A DNA stretch of 64,000 bases from JACVRN01 sp963715565 (lineage in GTDB: Bacteria > Acidobacteriota > Blastocatellia > Pyrinomonadales > Pyrinomonadaceae), in NCBI GenBank assembly GCA_963715565.1, contig OY970256.1, forward strand, positions 3,100,001 through 3,164,000, given 5' to 3'. Position 1 is the first letter of the stretch. Each line of letters opens with the position of its first letter. A program made the position numbers and the translations under genes. Below the pieces are notes generated by a model that saw nothing but the letters and a program-made list of their open reading frames with translations, did not search any database and was not told where the DNA came from. Below, piece by piece: positions 1-7,989 of this stretch.

Positions 1-1191
1 GTGGGCTTTACGCCTTTGCGCGCGGGCGTCTATCCGGCGTCGCTCCTGGGAGTCTTTTCTGCTCTGAGACAGATGCTGCTCGACGCCGGGCGCTTGCGTG
101 AAGCGAATCGCATTTACGAAAAAAATCCGCGCGGGCTTCGACGCCCGGAACAGGATCGCTCGCTCGTCGCGCTCTTTCCTGTGCTCGCGCGCGAGATGCC
201 TGTCGTCGCGTTTGCCAACACGGAGCGCGAGATTCGGCGTGCGCTTGATCTGGCCGAAGAGTTCAACCTGCGTATGGTGATTGCCGGTGGAGCGGAAAGC
301 TGGAAAGTGATGGATCGTTTGCGCGCGCGCGACGTGCCCGTCTTGCTCTCTCTGAATTTCCCGCGCCGCTTGACGGCGCAGGTTGCGGAAGCAGACCCCG
401 ACCCCGTGCGTATCTTGAGAGAGCGCGTCGAAGCTCCTAAGACCGCCGCGCGATTGGCCGCTGCGCGCGTGCGCTTTGCCTTTCACTCGGGCGCGATGAC
501 GAACATGAACAACTTTCTAGCGAACGCTGCGAAAGCGGTCGAGCAGGGCTTGCCGCGTGATGAAGCCGTGCGCGCTTTGACCTTGAGGGCAGCGGAAATT
601 TTCGGCGTTGCTGATCGACTGGGCACAATCGAGGCTGGAAAAATTGCTAACCTGACCGTCATGCGCGGCGACTTGTTCGACCGGCAGGCGCGCGTTGCTC
701 ACGTTTTTATAGACGGTCGCCCGGTTGATTTAAGACCCGTCACGCCGACCGGCGCGGGCGCAATTGCTTCGGGCACGTGGACGCTCAACGTCAATCTGGG
801 CGAGGGTGATGTAGCCGTGACGCTCAACCTCGAACAGCAGGGCGAGCGACTTTCGGGCACTATGGAAGGCGCGCTCGGCTCGGCGCAGATTGCCGGTGCA
901 AGCGTCGGCTCGTCCGGCGACATACGCTTTACAGCGCCCGTCAACATCGGCGGCCTGACCACAGAAGCGACCTTTAGCGGAACCATCACGGGCAACGAGA
1001 TGCGCGGGCAGGTGCAGGTCGTGGGCCGCTCGCCCGGCTCGTTTGTCGGCACAAGACCCGGCGGCGGAGCAACTCCGGCTCAAACGCCTTCGCCGCCTCA
1101 GCAATCACGCCCCGCGCCGACTCCGGGAGTGAGCAGACTGTCGACCGCGACGGATGAGCTTCAGAGCACACAGGAGGAGAGCCAAAGATGA
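1..1191 (+). CDS. Amidohydrolase family protein, C-terminal part (5' end outside window)
   Basis: The reading frame is open from the first base, so the N-terminal part probably lies upstream. Residues 1-240 resemble the second half of the imidazolonepropionase/prolidase-like amidohydrolases: an FHSGAMTN segment, then NAAKAVEQGL-PRDEAVRALT and the family's closing GTIEAGKIANLTVMRGD strand and FIDGRPV. After about residue 245 there is an extra Gly/Thr-rich beta domain (GTWTLNVNLG...FSGTITGNEMRG) and a Pro-rich tail. The extra domain may be a beta-barrel-like appendage; I do not know its role. The stop overlaps the next start by 4 nt (ATGA), so the three amidohydrolase genes form one operon. The substrate cannot be read from sequence. 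Confidence 0.85.
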   Translation: MGFTPLRAGVYPASLLGVFSALRQMLLDAGRLREANRIYEKNPRGLRRPEQDRSLVALFPVLAREMPVVAFANTEREIRRALDLAEEFNLRMVIAGGAESWKVMDRLRARDVPVLLSLNFPRRLTAQVAEADPDPVRILRERVEAPKTAARLAAARVRFAFHSGAMTNMNNFLANAAKAVEQGLPRDEAVRALTLRAAEIFGVADRLGTIEAGKIANLTVMRGDLFDRQARVAHVFIDGRPVDLRPVTPTGAGAIASGTWTLNVNLGEGDVAVTLNLEQQGERLSGTMEGALGSAQIAGASVGSSGDIRFTAPVNIGGLTTEATFSGTITGNEMRGQVQVVGRSPGSFVGTRPGGGATPAQTPSPPQQSRPAPTPGVSRLSTATDELQSTQEESQR

Positions 1192-2669
1192 GGACGAAGA
1201 TGAAAATCACGCTGGCAATAATTCTCCTGCTCTCGTTTGCTACGGGTGTTTCGCTTGAGCGCGTGAGCGCGCAGCGCAAAGATCGCGAGGCGAGCGGTAA
1301 TCCGTCGCGCTCTGTTCCTCAAACGGGTGCGGAAACGCTGATACGCAATGCAACCGTCCTGACCATCACGCACGGCACGCTGACCAACACGGACATACTC
1401 ATACGCGGCGGCAAGATTGCGGCCATCGGCCAGAACCTTAAAGCGTCTCAGACGGCGCGCGTGATTGATGCTTTTGGTAAGTATGTCATGCCCGGCATCA
1501 TCGATTGCCACTCGCATTCGATGGTGGACGCCATTAACGAGCTGACCTATTCGGTGACTTCGATGGTCAGGATACGCGACGTCCTGAACCCTACGGACAT
1601 TGATCTTTACAGGGAGTTGGCCGGAGGCGTGACGACCTTGAATATACTGCACGGCTCGGGCAACGCCATCGGCGGACAAAACACCGTCGTCAAAATCAAA
1701 TGGGGTCGGCCCGTCGAAGAGTTTATTTTCGCGGGTGCGCCGCCCGGAATAAAATTCGCGCTCGGCGAAAACCCCAAGCGCACAAATTTTCCCGGCCCAG
1801 CGGGCCAGCCGCGCCGTTATCCTGCGACGCGCATGGGCGTCGAAGAAGTTATACGCGACGCTTTCACACGCGCGCGTGATTACAAAAGCGGCTGGGACGA
1901 GTATCGTGCGCGCATGCAGCGCGGCGAAAAGAATTTAATCCCGCCGCGCCGCGACCTACAGCTTGAGCCGCTCGTGGAGATACTCGAAGGCAAGCGGCTC
2001 GTGCACGCGCATTGTTACAGAGCCGACGAGATTCTGATGCTCATAGAGCTGGCCGAAGAGTTCGGTTTTAAAATCAGAACTTTTCAGCACGCACTCGAAG
2101 CTTACAAAGTCGCGCGCGAGATTGCGCGTCACGGCGCGGGCGCTTCGATTTTCGTGGACCAGTGGGGCTATAAAATCGAAGCCTACGATGCTATTCCCTA
2201 CAACGCCGCAATCCTGGTGCGGGGCGGTGTGAACACTTCCGTCAATTCCGATTCAAATGAGCGCGCGCGCCGCCTGAACATCGAAGCCGCGAAGACTATG
2301 AAGTACGGCGACCTGACGGAAGAAGAGGCGCTTAAGCTGATTACTCTGAATCCGGCTTGGCAACTGGGCATACAGGATCGCGTCGGTTCAATCGACATCG
2401 GCAAGGATGCAGACCTGGCTATTTGGAGCGCGCATCCCTTCAGCGTCTACGCGCGCGTCGAGCTGACGTTGATTGACGGCGAAGTTTTCTTTGACCGCCA
2501 GCAGGACATTGCGCGTCGCGCAGACATAGAGCGCGAGCGCGTCGTGCTCGAACAGGCCGAGCCGAATCGCCCACCCGCGCAGGGAGGCGAGCCGCCCTCT
2601 GCACCACGCCCACGCCGCCCGGCCTACGGCCACGAAGATGACGAGCTGGACGGAGGTAACGAGCCGTGA
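1188..2669 (+). CDS. Exported metal-dependent amidohydrolase
   Basis: 493 aa. The N-terminus is a signal peptide (hydrophobic residues about 6-20, then VSAQR). Amidohydrolase landmarks follow in order: the early beta-strand IRGGKIAAIG, the metal-binding strand GIIDCHSHS with its HxH, HAHCYRADEI and TFQHALEAYK histidine strands, an NSDSNERARRL segment at the usual last metal Asp, and the closing GSIDIGKDADLAIWSAHP. All metal ligands expected for a binuclear or mononuclear site appear present. The C-terminus is Pro/Arg-rich. It sits between two paralogues with 4-nt overlaps on both sides (ATGA upstream, GTGA downstream), suggesting translational coupling. It is probably periplasmic. A peptidase, cyclic imidase or similar hydrolase role is possible. 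Confidence 0.88.
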   Translation: MRTKMKITLAIILLLSFATGVSLERVSAQRKDREASGNPSRSVPQTGAETLIRNATVLTITHGTLTNTDILIRGGKIAAIGQNLKASQTARVIDAFGKYVMPGIIDCHSHSMVDAINELTYSVTSMVRIRDVLNPTDIDLYRELAGGVTTLNILHGSGNAIGGQNTVVKIKWGRPVEEFIFAGAPPGIKFALGENPKRTNFPGPAGQPRRYPATRMGVEEVIRDAFTRARDYKSGWDEYRARMQRGEKNLIPPRRDLQLEPLVEILEGKRLVHAHCYRADEILMLIELAEEFGFKIRTFQHALEAYKVAREIARHGAGASIFVDQWGYKIEAYDAIPYNAAILVRGGVNTSVNSDSNERARRLNIEAAKTMKYGDLTEEEALKLITLNPAWQLGIQDRVGSIDIGKDADLAIWSAHPFSVYARVELTLIDGEVFFDRQQDIARRADIERERVVLEQAEPNRPPAQGGEPPSAPRPRRPAYGHEDDELDGGNEP

Positions 2670-4069
2670 AGATAAACAAAGAGACACCTGGACGCGTAGA
2701 CGCGGCGACGCGGCGAAATAGCTTCGCTGTCATCTTCTTTTTAGCTTTTCTCACGGCGATGCTTTTCGCCGCGATTCATGCAGGCGCACAGCAGCCCGCA
2801 AGCGTAACGTATCAACAGGGCGTGACCGCGCCGCAGGGCGTGTACGTCATCAGGAACGCGCGCATCGTCACGGTCTCCGGGCCTGTCATTGAAAGCGGCG
2901 CAATCGTTGTGCGCGGAGGGCGCATCGAAGCGGTCGGAGCAAATGTCAATGCTCCGCCGGGAGCGCAGGAGATAGACGCGCGCGGGCTCTCAGTTTATCC
3001 GGGCATGATTGACGCCGGCACTTCAATCGGGCTCGTGGAGATAGACTCGGGCGCGCCCGGTACTGTGGATTTGGCAGAGGTCGGAGACATGAACCCGAAC
3101 GCGCAGGCGGTCGTGGCTCTTAATCCTCACAGCGCGCACGTCACCGTGACTCGCGTTAACGGCGTGACGACAGTGATGAGCTTGCCGCGTGGCGGCATCA
3201 TCTCGGGGCAGGCGGCTTTGATAAATCTGGACGGGACAACACAGCGCGAGATGGCGATTGTTCCTTCGGCTGCTCTTGTTATTAACTTCCCGCGCGCCAG
3301 CGCCCTCGCGCGACGCGATTTTCTAGCCACGCCCGATGCCGCCAACATCAACGAAGCTTTGACGACGCGCGACCGGCAGGTCGAACAGTTGCGCAAGCTC
3401 CTGCGCGACGCGGAAGCTTACGGCAAAGCACAGGACGCTTACGCGCGGGACTCCTCTCTGCCGCGCCCGGATAAAAATGTAGTCCTTGCTTCGCTCGTCC
3501 CGTTTGTGCGCGCGGAGAGACCCGTCATCATGCGCGCGGACCGCGAGACGGAGATACGCGCCGCCGTGCGCTTTGCCGAAGAGATGCGCCTGCGACCTAT
3601 CATCATCGGCGGCAACGACGCATGGAAGACCGCAAGCTTTCTGCGGGAGCGCAACGTGCCCGTCATCCTCACGGGCACGCTCGACCTTCCGACTCGCGAA
3701 GACGACTATTACGACCAGCTCTACGAGAACGCGGCGAAGCTGCAAAGAGCAGGCGTGCGTTTCTGCATCTCCACGGGCGACGGCGGCGCAAACGTGCGCG
3801 ACCTTCCCTACCACGCAGGCATGGCCGCCGCCTTCGGCCTGCCCCCGGACGAAGCGCTCAAGGCCGTCACGCTCTACCCGGCCCAGATCATGAACGCCAC
3901 GGACCGCCTGGGCTCCATAGAACCCGGCAAGCTCGCCAACCTGGTCATCACCGACGGCGACATCCTTGAAGCGCGCACGCACATACGCTACGTCTTCATC
4001 AACGGTCGCCAGATTCCCCTCGTCAACCGCCAGACGGAACTCTACGAACAGTTCAAGGATAGGAGATAA
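2666..4069 (+). CDS. Exported amidohydrolase-like protein lacking the HxH metal motif
   Basis: 467 aa, GTG start overlapping the previous stop (GTGA). A hydrophobic export segment spans about residues 22-42 and ends in AGAQQ. The fold markers are present: IVVRGGRIEAVGA, YPGMIDAGTSIG, a DADRETEIRAAVRFAEE-like helix, and the closing GSIEPGKLANLVITDGD with FINGRQI. At the strand where the active paralogue has HSH this protein reads DAGTS, and in place of the later Asp strand it has STGDGG. It may therefore be catalytically altered or a pseudo-enzyme that pairs with its neighbours, as many acidobacterial and Bacteroidetes operons encode paired amidohydrolases. No terminator with a U-run is visible after it. 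Confidence 0.86.
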   Translation: MKINKETPGRVDAATRRNSFAVIFFLAFLTAMLFAAIHAGAQQPASVTYQQGVTAPQGVYVIRNARIVTVSGPVIESGAIVVRGGRIEAVGANVNAPPGAQEIDARGLSVYPGMIDAGTSIGLVEIDSGAPGTVDLAEVGDMNPNAQAVVALNPHSAHVTVTRVNGVTTVMSLPRGGIISGQAALINLDGTTQREMAIVPSAALVINFPRASALARRDFLATPDAANINEALTTRDRQVEQLRKLLRDAEAYGKAQDAYARDSSLPRPDKNVVLASLVPFVRAERPVIMRADRETEIRAAVRFAEEMRLRPIIIGGNDAWKTASFLRERNVPVILTGTLDLPTREDDYYDQLYENAAKLQRAGVRFCISTGDGGANVRDLPYHAGMAAAFGLPPDEALKAVTLYPAQIMNATDRLGSIEPGKLANLVITDGDILEARTHIRYVFINGRQIPLVNRQTELYEQFKDRR

Positions 4070-4133
4070 GAGAAGGAAGAGGAACAGGGGAAAAGCAAGG
4101 GGGAATATGTAGAGGCAACCGAATAAGGGTAGA

Positions 4134-4255
4134 GGGTCAGTTTGAAATCAAACTCACCGCAGAGGCGCAGAGAGTTGAATCAAATTCTCTGCGCCCTCTG
4201 CGCCTCTGTGGTCAAGGCTTTGATGCGAATCCGCTTCCAGATTTCAAATTGACCC
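4134..4255. repeat. Nested palindromic element with CACCGCAGAG-type core
   Basis: Outer arms 4134-4149 and 4240-4255 match at 15 of 16 positions. Inner arms around 4154-4173 and 4186-4213 carry the core ACCGCAGAGGCGCAGAGA and its complement. A related element with the same ACTCACCGC-GAG core is at 32470-32586, so this is a dispersed family rather than a single terminator. It lies just after the amidohydrolase operon and could act as a terminator, but no U-run follows. Confidence 0.75.
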
Positions 4256-4271
4256 GCTACTCGAATAAGCA

Positions 4272-4300
4272 TTGACTCCCGCCGCACACGCCTGTAATTT
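4272..4300 (+). promoter_or_regulatory. Candidate sigma70-like promoter
   Basis: TTGACT (4272-4277), a 17-bp spacer and TAATTT (4295-4300). It lies upstream of the small membrane protein and J-domain genes. The -35 is good and the -10 is weak. Confidence 0.4.
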
Positions 4301-4439
4301 AATAATTGCCTGTTTGACAGGTGGCCCCTCAAGCTTCCTCCCATTTATCAACAATGGACCGAGAAGGGATTGTGCTCGCTCATTTAGCGTGCGGTCTCTC
4401 CTGGCCTGTGGCGCAGGCCGTCTGTGCCGGGTCATCTTT

Positions 4440-4640
4440 ATGCAACAACCAGCTCGTCGGTTTTTAATCTCGCCGCTGAACTATTTTCTACGTGTAATTT
4501 TGAAGACGATACTCACAACCCTGATCTTCTCCATCACTGCCGCAACGATGATGCTCTGGATGGGTCGCGATGTGCCGTCTTTCTCCGAATTGGGGAACTA
4601 CTTCGAGCGCCTCGCAGAGTTGTCCGGTATTTTGTCATAG
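4440..4640 (+). CDS. Small membrane protein of unknown function
   Basis: 66 aa. The start is ATG at 4440 because upstream codons in frame look non-coding. One strong transmembrane segment (about residues 20-42, with many Leu, Ile and Thr) is flanked by a basic N-terminus. A short amphipathic tail ends in ERLAELSGIL. It precedes the membrane J-domain gene by 25 nt in the same direction, so the two may be co-transcribed. I do not recognise a family. It could still be a chance open frame. Confidence 0.45.
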   Translation: MQQPARRFLISPLNYFLRVILKTILTTLIFSITAATMMLWMGRDVPSFSELGNYFERLAELSGILS

Positions 4641-4665
4641 CAGAATTGACGAAAAGAGTAATGTA

Positions 4666-5472
4666 ATGAATCTGGATATCGAGAAGTGTTACGAGGTCTT
4701 AGGTGCCAAACCGGGCGCTTCGGCTCAAGAGCTTAAAGCCGCCTACAAGGATATGGCGAAGGTCTGGCACCCGGACCGTTTCACCCATGACCCGCCGTTA
4801 CAGAAGAAGGCTCAGGAGAAGCTGAAAGAGATAAACGAAGCATACGCGCAATTGACGTCCTCAAAATCCGAGCGCCGGACGCGAACGGCTCGCCCCACGC
4901 CAGAGACCCGGACACACGGCATGCGGGCCGAGACGCGCCATACATTGCCATACATTGCTCTGCTTGTTTTTGCCATCTCTTTTGTGCTGGCTCTCGCCAT
5001 ACATCTACTAAACTCTCGGCGTGACACGAGAGGGCCAGATAAGGTTGCAGCTCAAACTGCTTCGACCACTTTACCTGAAGCCGAGGAAGCAAAGGAGAGC
5101 GAGGCTGGCGAAAGACCCCGCACGCTGGCTGACAACACTCGGAAATCTGCGGATAGTCAAAAACCACTGAATCTTCCGAAGCGCCCCGAGCAAGCCGAGA
5201 CAATTGAGCCTCGCTTGCGCCCGCTCCCCACCGTGACGATTACCATAGACCCCACCACGGGGCTGATTGCAACCGCCGACTGTTCCGTCAAACAATCAAT
5301 GACCTACCCCAGCGGCAAAGAGCCTCGCCAGTACTGCACGGCAGACCATCGCACGTCCAGTGCGGCTCCACCTCAACAGCAACAGGAAAAATCCAGCGTG
5401 CGCTCCGCTGCCAGGCGTGTGCTCTCACCAAAGACGTGGTTCGGCAAGAAAGAAAAAAAGACTGAACAGTAG
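4666..5472 (+). CDS. Membrane-anchored J-domain protein with PBP-like C-terminal tail
   Basis: 268 aa from ATG 4666; codons upstream in frame do not fit. Residues 1-65 are a J domain with the diagnostic HPD (VWHPDRF) and the helix ending EINEAYAQL, so it should stimulate a DnaK/Hsp70 ATPase. A transmembrane helix follows at about 105-125. A charged, low-complexity linker then leads to a C-terminal piece (TIDPTTGLIATADC...GKEPRQYC). That piece resembles the IDP-x-TG-L...GTEP-x-x-x-C tail found at the end of class A penicillin-binding proteins. The protein may tether DnaK to the membrane with the tail outside. The J domain is certain; the tail assignment is inference. Confidence 0.85.
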   Translation: MNLDIEKCYEVLGAKPGASAQELKAAYKDMAKVWHPDRFTHDPPLQKKAQEKLKEINEAYAQLTSSKSERRTRTARPTPETRTHGMRAETRHTLPYIALLVFAISFVLALAIHLLNSRRDTRGPDKVAAQTASTTLPEAEEAKESEAGERPRTLADNTRKSADSQKPLNLPKRPEQAETIEPRLRPLPTVTITIDPTTGLIATADCSVKQSMTYPSGKEPRQYCTADHRTSSAAPPQQQQEKSSVRSAARRVLSPKTWFGKKEKKTEQ

Positions 5473-5475
5473 AGC

Positions 5476-5679
5476 GTGACGTTGAGCCTGATAAGCGGCG
5501 TCAAGCCCAAGGTGGTCAGTGAGCAGGCCGGACACGCGAGCGTAGAGTTTACTCTTGAACACTCTGCGCGCACGTTATGCCGTAGGAACGCGAAAGGGCC
5601 AGCGACAAGCTGGAAATCCTGCTCTTTTCAGCCGATGTCCCACCATAGCCACACTTCCTATTTTTTCATCTTCCCGTAA
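5476..5679 (+). pseudogene. Tyrosine recombinase C-terminal remnant
   Basis: A 67-codon open frame begins 3 nt after the J-domain stop. Its residues 8-27 (GVKPKVVSEQAGHASVEFTL) match the C-terminal stretch of phage-type tyrosine recombinases, namely the helix before the active-site His (LGH-x-S in relatives) and the run to the catalytic Tyr. The Tyr region is then lost. The Gly-His-Ala-Ser and Phe-Thr-Leu spacing is that of the family. No other recombinase domains are present, so this is a decayed fragment. It is more like phage/XerC-type integrases than an integron IntI, whose corresponding segment reads LLGHKDVKTTMIYTH. Confidence 0.55.
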
Positions 5680-6198
5680 CAATAAGCTTTTCTAACGGGA
5701 TAATGGCTGGCATTCCTCTATGTTGCCAGCAAAATTGACATCTTTGGCTGAAAATGGCTGAGTGCGTAAGAGTAAGTCTTAGTTGCTCTTACGTACTTTG
5801 CTATTATGACTGAGTATGACTCAGAATGCCCAGATTGGATGAGTTGGCACACAACTGTCAGACAACGAAAGGATCACAGGTAGAATATTTGTCAGCGCGT
5901 AGCAATAAAACGTCTGACCCTTCTCCAAACAGGAAGTGCTAATGCAGGCCATGTATCTAGCGCGATATGCCTCAAGGTTGCGTTGGAAGGCAGGCCGCCA
6001 TTGAATGTCATAGGCGTCTAATCCAGAAGGGATGAGCCGTCTAAATCTGTAACATAGATTATTTCCTGAGAAATTCGAGCGTGTTAGAGGATTAGACGCC
6101 CAAAGGGGCGTAATTACCGACGCCCGTTAGTCCGGAATAAAAACAAATGCGCCCAAACAGGCGTCTTTACTGGCGGCTATTAGTACGCCTACTATGCG
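5680..6198. other. Leader of cassette array; inverted repeats, possible attI-like or degenerate attC region
   Basis: No convincing gene. A perfect 12-bp inverted repeat is at 6013-6024 / 6089-6100 (GGCGTCTAATCC and complement). Further GACGCC/GGCGTC copies are at about 6120 and 6150. A 7-bp hairpin (GTAAGAG...CTCTTAC) lies near 5770-5800. The region ends at GTTATGC (6198-6204), where cassette 1 is joined. The repeated short words could mark the attI primary site of a lost integron, but attI is not conserved enough in sequence to prove it. Confidence 0.45.
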
Positions 6199-6239
6199 TT
6201 ATGCGTCTTAGTGATTAGATTGGTGGAGCATATAAATCA

Positions 6240-6905
6240 ATGATGACAATCTTAATGATTTTAGGCATAGTTGTGGTGTTAGTAGTGGGATTAATCTTAT
6301 TAGTCCTACTCCTTAACAGACGCGCTGCCAAACAAGCTTCATTAACGGCAGTCGTTGACATATATCCATCTGGAAAATCGCACGTGGAATTTGTACCGTC
6401 ATCAGGTTATGAAACCAAACAGCTTATGAAGTTGGCGCTTTTGTACGCAGCCAAGATTCGTTATGTTCAAAGTGGGGAGAATCCGCAGATAGTTGAACTT
6501 TATGAAAGGCTTATGGATGAGATTGTTGCCCCTCTTGATCTTGCCGAACCTAGCAAGCTCGCAGAAAGGCTTTCAGATTTTGCAGGAACATTCCAAGAGC
6601 AAATTGATGCTCCTGCGGCTACGGGTACTGGTGAACGATTTACGATTCGTCTCATTGAAGGCAGAACGGGCGATTTTATTCATAATGATCTTCCATTGCG
6701 CGGAATGGCCGCTAATCCTCCTATGAGTGTTCTCTTGGTTATGAACGCTGTTGTTTCTCGCCTTTCAAAACGTGAGACCCAAATTTTCCAACAATCTCTT
6801 GCAGATTTACATCGGGTTATGTTCAATAATAACAAGCCTCAATTGTCCGTCCTTAATCGCACGGCATTAGTGGCGCTGAATCAGGCGTTTGCGAAAATTC
6901 AGTAA
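6240..6905 (+). CDS. Cassette 1: membrane-anchored protein of unknown function
   Basis: 221 aa. The N-terminus is one long hydrophobic helix (residues about 4-26, nearly all Ile/Val/Leu/Gly), followed by NRRAAK, so it is a single-pass protein with a cytoplasmic body. The rest is soluble and mostly helical with no catalytic motif that I can see. Two ATGs (6240, 6243) are both possible. The gene lies 42 nt inside the cassette start and ends 13 nt before the attC. Base use is AT-richer than the flanking chromosome. I do not recognise the family. Confidence 0.75.
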   Translation: MMTILMILGIVVVLVVGLILLVLLLNRRAAKQASLTAVVDIYPSGKSHVEFVPSSGYETKQLMKLALLYAAKIRYVQSGENPQIVELYERLMDEIVAPLDLAEPSKLAERLSDFAGTFQEQIDAPAATGTGERFTIRLIEGRTGDFIHNDLPLRGMAANPPMSVLLVMNAVVSRLSKRETQIFQQSLADLHRVMFNNNKPQLSVLNRTALVALNQAFAKIQ

Positions 6906-6917
6906 TGCCATGCCGAC

Positions 6918-7027
6918 GCATAACAACTCATTCAACCCGAGCCCGCGATAGCATTCCTTTCATCATCTCTCCTTGCGGTGTAGATTGAATGGTGCCTGCG
7001 CGGGCCGGGTTAATTCGGGCGTTAGAT
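6918..7027 (+). repeat. attC site 1
   Basis: 110 bp from GCATAAC to GTTAGAT. It closes cassette 1, whose first bases are TTATGC, the complement of this end. The inner arms CAACCCGAGCCCGCG and CGCGGGCCGGGTTA would fold the bottom strand into the hairpin recognised by integron integrases. Confidence 0.92.
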
Positions 7028-7073
7028 GCTTTCTTGAATCGTATCTAGTCATCTCTTATTTGGAGACAAAGTT

Positions 7074-7601
7074 ATGCCAGAAATCCTCATACTTCTTTTC
7101 ATTGTCTCAATGGTCTTTATCATAATCTTGGTATCCATGTACTATTCTTCCAAGAAGAAAATATCCGAGCTTGAAGCGCAGATACACAATCGCGCACAGA
7201 GCCAATATCAAAGATGGCGCGAAAAGGAATTTGAATCCTTACGTATTGAGCAAAGGTCTATTGCTCGAAGAGAAGCTGTCACCGAATTGGATCAGTGGAA
7301 GATTGAGTATGAGGCTTTCATAAGACAAGATGCTATCGAAAGAAGTCGCGCCGTGATAGTAGGAAAAGTCACAGAGCATTTAGTTCCACACATGCCCATC
7401 TTCCCATATAACCCTAAAGACGCGCGTTTTATCGGGAGTCCGGTTGACCTTATAGTCTTTGATGGTGCAGATGAGGGTATGGTTCGCGATGTCATTTTTC
7501 TTGAGATAAAAACTGGCTCATCAGCCTTGAGTGTTCGGCAGAAACAAATCAGAGATGCCGTTGAGGCAGGTAGAGTATTATGGAGAGTATTGAAGCTCTA
7601 A
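7074..7601 (+). CDS. Cassette 2: Holliday junction resolvase-like (Endonuc_Holl family) membrane protein
   Basis: 175 aa. Residues 2-24 form a transmembrane helix and 27-70 a charged coiled coil. The C-terminal half reads as a PD-(D/E)xK-type nuclease fold: FIGSPVDLIVFDG (family Asp), then FLEIKTGSS (E-x-K) and a final helix RQKQIRDAVEAGRV. This order is that of proteins described as related to archaeal Holliday junction resolvase (PF10107), which also carry an N-terminal membrane helix. The catalytic D...E-x-K residues are intact. Whether it cuts branched DNA in vivo is not known. It is the only gene of its cassette and ends 23 nt before attC 2. Confidence 0.8.
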   Translation: MPEILILLFIVSMVFIIILVSMYYSSKKKISELEAQIHNRAQSQYQRWREKEFESLRIEQRSIARREAVTELDQWKIEYEAFIRQDAIERSRAVIVGKVTEHLVPHMPIFPYNPKDARFIGSPVDLIVFDGADEGMVRDVIFLEIKTGSSALSVRQKQIRDAVEAGRVLWRVLKL

Positions 7602-7624
7602 TTTGAATGGTGATACAAAGGCGC

Positions 7625-7733
7625 ATCTAACAACTCATTCAACCGGAGCGCTCGATGGCTTCTCTTTCATCATTGATTTCTTCGATTTGGTTGAATGCTT
7701 TATGCTCGCGCCCGGTTAATGCGGGCGTTAGGT
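7625..7733 (+). repeat. attC site 2
   Basis: 109 bp from ATCTAAC to GTTAGGT. The end GCATCTAA is the complement of the start of cassette 2 (TTAGATGC). The central block ATGGCTTCTCTTTCATC is slightly divergent from the others. Confidence 0.9.
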
Positions 7734-7788
7734 GCTTGCCTCTTTGCTAACAATTAAGCTTGATGTATTCTGAGGCAGAGGTGAGAAG

Positions 7789-7989
7789 ATGTTAAATACA
7801 ATTCGTGCTGTCGTGCGTGAAGGGAAAATCGAGTTGCTGGAAAAAGTTGAAATTCCAGAAGGGACGGAAGTGCTCGTAACGCCCTTAATTGATGAGCCGG
7901 ACTTCTGGCTGAAGGCTAGCGAAAGCTCATTGGATTCTATTTGGGATAATTCAGAGGATGATGTCTATGCCGAGTTACTCGAAAAATGA
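7789..7989 (+). CDS. Cassette 3: small antitoxin-like protein
   Basis: 66 aa. The N-terminal half (IRAVVREGKIELLEKVEIPEG) is a short beta-rich domain like the AF2212/DUF104-type antitoxins. The acidic C-terminus (ESSLDSIWDNSEDD-x-YAELL) is a typical toxin-binding tail. Its 3' end overlaps by 23 nt the start of a PemK/MazF-type toxin frame, the usual antitoxin-then-toxin arrangement with translational coupling. Toxin-antitoxin pairs are common in large chromosomal integrons, where they are thought to stabilise the array. The partner is frameshifted here, so the antitoxin may be an orphan. Confidence 0.75.
   Translation: MLNTIRAVVREGKIELLEKVEIPEGTEVLVTPLIDEPDFWLKASESSLDSIWDNSEDDVYAELLEK

Larger units (their letters stand above)
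4070..4439. other. Intergenic region with nested palindrome and a candidate promoter
   Basis: This 370-nt gap holds a nested imperfect palindrome (4134-4255, listed separately) and a sigma70-like promoter at 4272-4300. An open frame begins upstream of 4440, but its first 56 codons look non-coding (Cys/Arg-rich, no export signal), so I start the next gene at 4440. Confidence 0.6.
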
